Source of the DNA: a virus
Reading direction: 5' to 3' (one strand)
Virus record (IMG/VR): IMGVR_UViG_3300009431_000065
Coordinates: 1 to 36,783 of that record
Length of the DNA stretch: 36,783 bases
Under the pieces are notes generated by a model. It saw only the letters and a program-made list of their open reading frames with translations. It was not told where the DNA came from and searched no databases. Of this stretch, positions 34,902 through 36,783 are shown piece after piece. Every line of letters starts with the position of its first letter. Positions within the stretch are counted from its first letter, which is position 1. A program made the translations under genes and the position numbers.

Positions 34902-36783
34902 GTGCCGGCCAAGATCGCCGACATCACGCGCCCGACGGTCGAGACGCGAGAGGACTGGACCGACGAATGGGAGCCGAGGCCGAACCTCACGCCGGTCACC
35001 GCCAAGGCCAACCTGGCCCCGGCGGTCCCCGAGGCGGCCCTGCGATGGCATTACGGCGAGATCGACGACGGCGACGGCGCCGGCCGCAAGACCGTCGCCC
35101 CGATCGACCTGAGAGGCCATTACGTCCGCCTGGTCGACCCGGGCCCGCCGGAGCGGGCCGTCTGGCACGGCGTGATCACCGGCGAGGCCGACAACGCCGG
35201 CATGGCCGACCTGGACGAACCGACCGGAACGCAGATCCTCCAGGCCCGCGGCCTGGAATGGATCCTCCACCACACGCCGATCGACGGGTCGATCGTGGAA
35301 CTGTCGGCGACCGCCGAGACCATCACCCGCCGCCTGGCCTGGAACACCCCGCACGCCGAGGGCCTGGCCGTCCAGGGCAACCGGTCGTCGAGCAAGTACC
35401 AGGCCCCGTCGGGGGAGTCGTCGTACATTTTCAGCGCCGACGGCGAGACCTGGACCGCCCGGGACATCGCCGAGTACGTCCTGGCCTGGTTCGGCGACGA
35501 CGACCTCGCCTTCGACCTGGCCGGCCTGCACGCCAACCTGGCGGCCTTCACCGCCGCGGTGGGCCCCATGCGGACCGTCGGCGACGTCCTGGACGCGGTC
35601 GCCTGCCGCCAGCGGGGCCACGCCTGGCGGGTGATCGTCAACGTCGACAACACCGCCAGCGTGGAGATTTTTTCGGCCTTCGATCAAGACGTGACCGTCG
35701 GTGCCGTGACCCTGGCCGCCAGCGCCGAAGTGATCGACCTGCCCCGGTCCAACTACAGCAGCGTCACCCTGACCAGCGACGCCGCCGCGCGATACGGCGA
35801 GGTCGTCGTCCGCGGGTCCCCCATCCTCCTGGTCGGGACGTTCGATTACGATTCGGCGACCCTCGCCAAGGCCTGGACGGCGGCCCAGGAAACCGCCTAT
35901 GAGGCCGCCACCGAGGCCAACCGCAAGGGCGAGAAATACCAGAGCGTCTTCACCGCCCACCGGATCCCCGCCGACAAACTGCCCGGCGGCCCGGTCTGCA
36001 ACGCCGACGGGACCCTGGCCGCCGGGCCGGCCAAGATCCTCGCCTACGGCAAGCAGATCCTCCGGCAGATCCCCCTCCGCCTGACCGCCGACGATTCCGA
36101 CGCCCCGGACGATTTCAGGTCGCCCCTGGTGGTGATCGACAACGACCCCGGCGGCACGACGACGTACGAACCCGTCGACAAACTCGCCAAGAGCGACAAC
36201 CGCCGGCCGAACATGACCGTCGTACCCCTCGACGGCGAGCCCGGCATCCGGATCATCGTTCATCCGAACTACATGCTCGGCCGCAACCATTACACCGACG
36301 GGGCGTCGTTCGACTGGCCGGAGGCCTCGGCCGTCGACTACGACACGATCTACGCCACCGTGGCGTGGTACAGCGACGAACACCTGTCGGTCACCGCCGA
36401 CCTCGGCGGCGGCATCGGCGGGACGTTGGTGATCGACATCCCCGAGGCCCAGTGTTGGTACCGCCTGGCCGACACGATGGTCGACGTCGCCGGCGGCAGT
36501 CGGACCGAGGAGGCCGCCGCGGCCACCCTGCGCACCGACGCGGCCCAACTGACGGCGATCGCCGCGATGGCCAAGGCGTGGTACGGCCGCGACCGCCGCG
36601 GCGCCGTGGCCATCCTCGAAGTCATCGACATGGCCGACCAGATCGGCGTCCTGCTTAACGGATTCACCACCCCGGGCCACGACCAGGACATCGAGGTCAA
36701 CAGCCTCATCACGGAGGTCGCCTGGGACTTCGACCGCGGCACGACCACCCTCCGATCGGATTTCACGGAACTGGACTTCTCGA
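34902..36783 (+). CDS. Tail tip/baseplate hub protein (right-open)
   Basis: The start is GTG 34902 (VPAKIADITRPTVETREDW) behind AGGAGGATAGCCC, the best Shine-Dalgarno in the tail block. At least 627 residues reach the window edge. Early segments (LRGHYVRLVDPGPPERAVWHGVITGEADNA, then TGTQILQARGLEWILHHTPI) have the beta-barrel pattern of gp27/gpD-like hub proteins; later ones include SYIFSADGETWTARDIAEYVLAWF. The frame continues across the circle junction into the collar-domain part at base 1-548. Full product about 809 residues: hub, Pro-rich linker, collar. Confidence 0.75.
   Translation, partial: MPAKIADITRPTVETREDWTDEWEPRPNLTPVTAKANLAPAVPEAALRWHYGEIDDGDGAGRKTVAPIDLRGHYVRLVDPGPPERAVWHGVITGEADNAGMADLDEPTGTQILQARGLEWILHHTPIDGSIVELSATAETITRRLAWNTPHAEGLAVQGNRSSSKYQAPSGESSYIFSADGETWTARDIAEYVLAWFGDDDLAFDLAGLHANLAAFTAAVGPMRTVGDVLDAVACRQRGHAWRVIVNVDNTASVEIFSAFDQDVTVGAVTLAASAEVIDLPRSNYSSVTLTSDAAARYGEVVVRGSPILLVGTFDYDSATLAKAWTAAQETAYEAATEANRKGEKYQSVFTAHRIPADKLPGGPVCNADGTLAAGPAKILAYGKQILRQIPLRLTADDSDAPDDFRSPLVVIDNDPGGTTTYEPVDKLAKSDNRRPNMTVVPLDGEPGIRIIVHPNYMLGRNHYTDGASFDWPEASAVDYDTIYATVAWYSDEHLSVTADLGGGIGGTLVIDIPEAQCWYRLADTMVDVAGGSRTEEAAAATLRTDAAQLTAIAAMAKAWYGRDRRGAVAILEVIDMADQIGVLLNGFTTPGHDQDIEVNSLITEVAWDFDRGTTTLRSDFTELDFS

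Overview
This 36.8 kb window looks like the complete genome of a temperate, lambda-like tailed phage from a GC-rich bacterium, shown as a circularly permuted molecule. The tail gene cut off at the right edge continues in frame into the reading frame open at the left edge. The attachment site is unoccupied: it holds only the 3' half of a tRNA gene next to an integrase. Together these point to circular or packaged phage DNA, not a chromosomal prophage. Third codon positions are overwhelmingly C or G, and genes are packed with ATGA stop/start overlaps. The host cannot be named from the sequence. A Planctomycetota-like host is a guess, based only on the GC-rich hairpin repeats, the LamG protein and the lack of a recognisable endolysin.

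Layout. Positions 1-1590 are the end of the tail module: a collar-domain tail protein, a glycosyltransferase-like protein and an unknown. Positions 1580-4738 are the lysogeny module, of lower GC and mostly on the minus strand: tyrosine integrase, attP with flanking repeats, a lipoprotein, an XRE repressor, and a divergent promoter pair that seems to make leaderless mRNAs both ways. Positions 4739-15207 are the early operon: a ribbon-helix-helix Cro-like protein, small regulators, DUF2303, a PnuC-like membrane protein, a YkgJ-type Cys cluster protein, a lambda-O-like initiator with an iteron origin inside its gene, a DUF5131 protein, a Dam methylase and a second, Xer-like recombinase. A dif/lox-like dyad lies just behind that recombinase. 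Positions 15208-15874 are a lower-GC boundary segment with doubtful coding.

Positions 15875-36783 are the late operon. It runs TerL, a PD-(D/E)XK nuclease, a PLD-type nuclease, a TerS-like protein, a zinc ribbon, a gpW-like connector, portal, a protease-capsid fusion with an internal start, a DUF2190 decoration protein, connectors, a LamG protein, small membrane proteins, tail tube, a C2H2 zinc-finger moron bounded by hairpins, a tail chaperone with a -1 slippery site, tape measure and tail tip.

The most interesting parts are the second recombinase with its adjacent dif-like site (a possible Cre/lox-like resolution system beside a tRNA-targeting integrase), the eight-iteron origin read in all three frames within one ORF, the paired leaderless lysogeny promoters, the covarying hairpin repeat family, and the frameshift site before the tape measure. 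I recognise no helicase, polymerase, primase or peptidoglycan hydrolase. Replication beyond initiation presumably uses host proteins.
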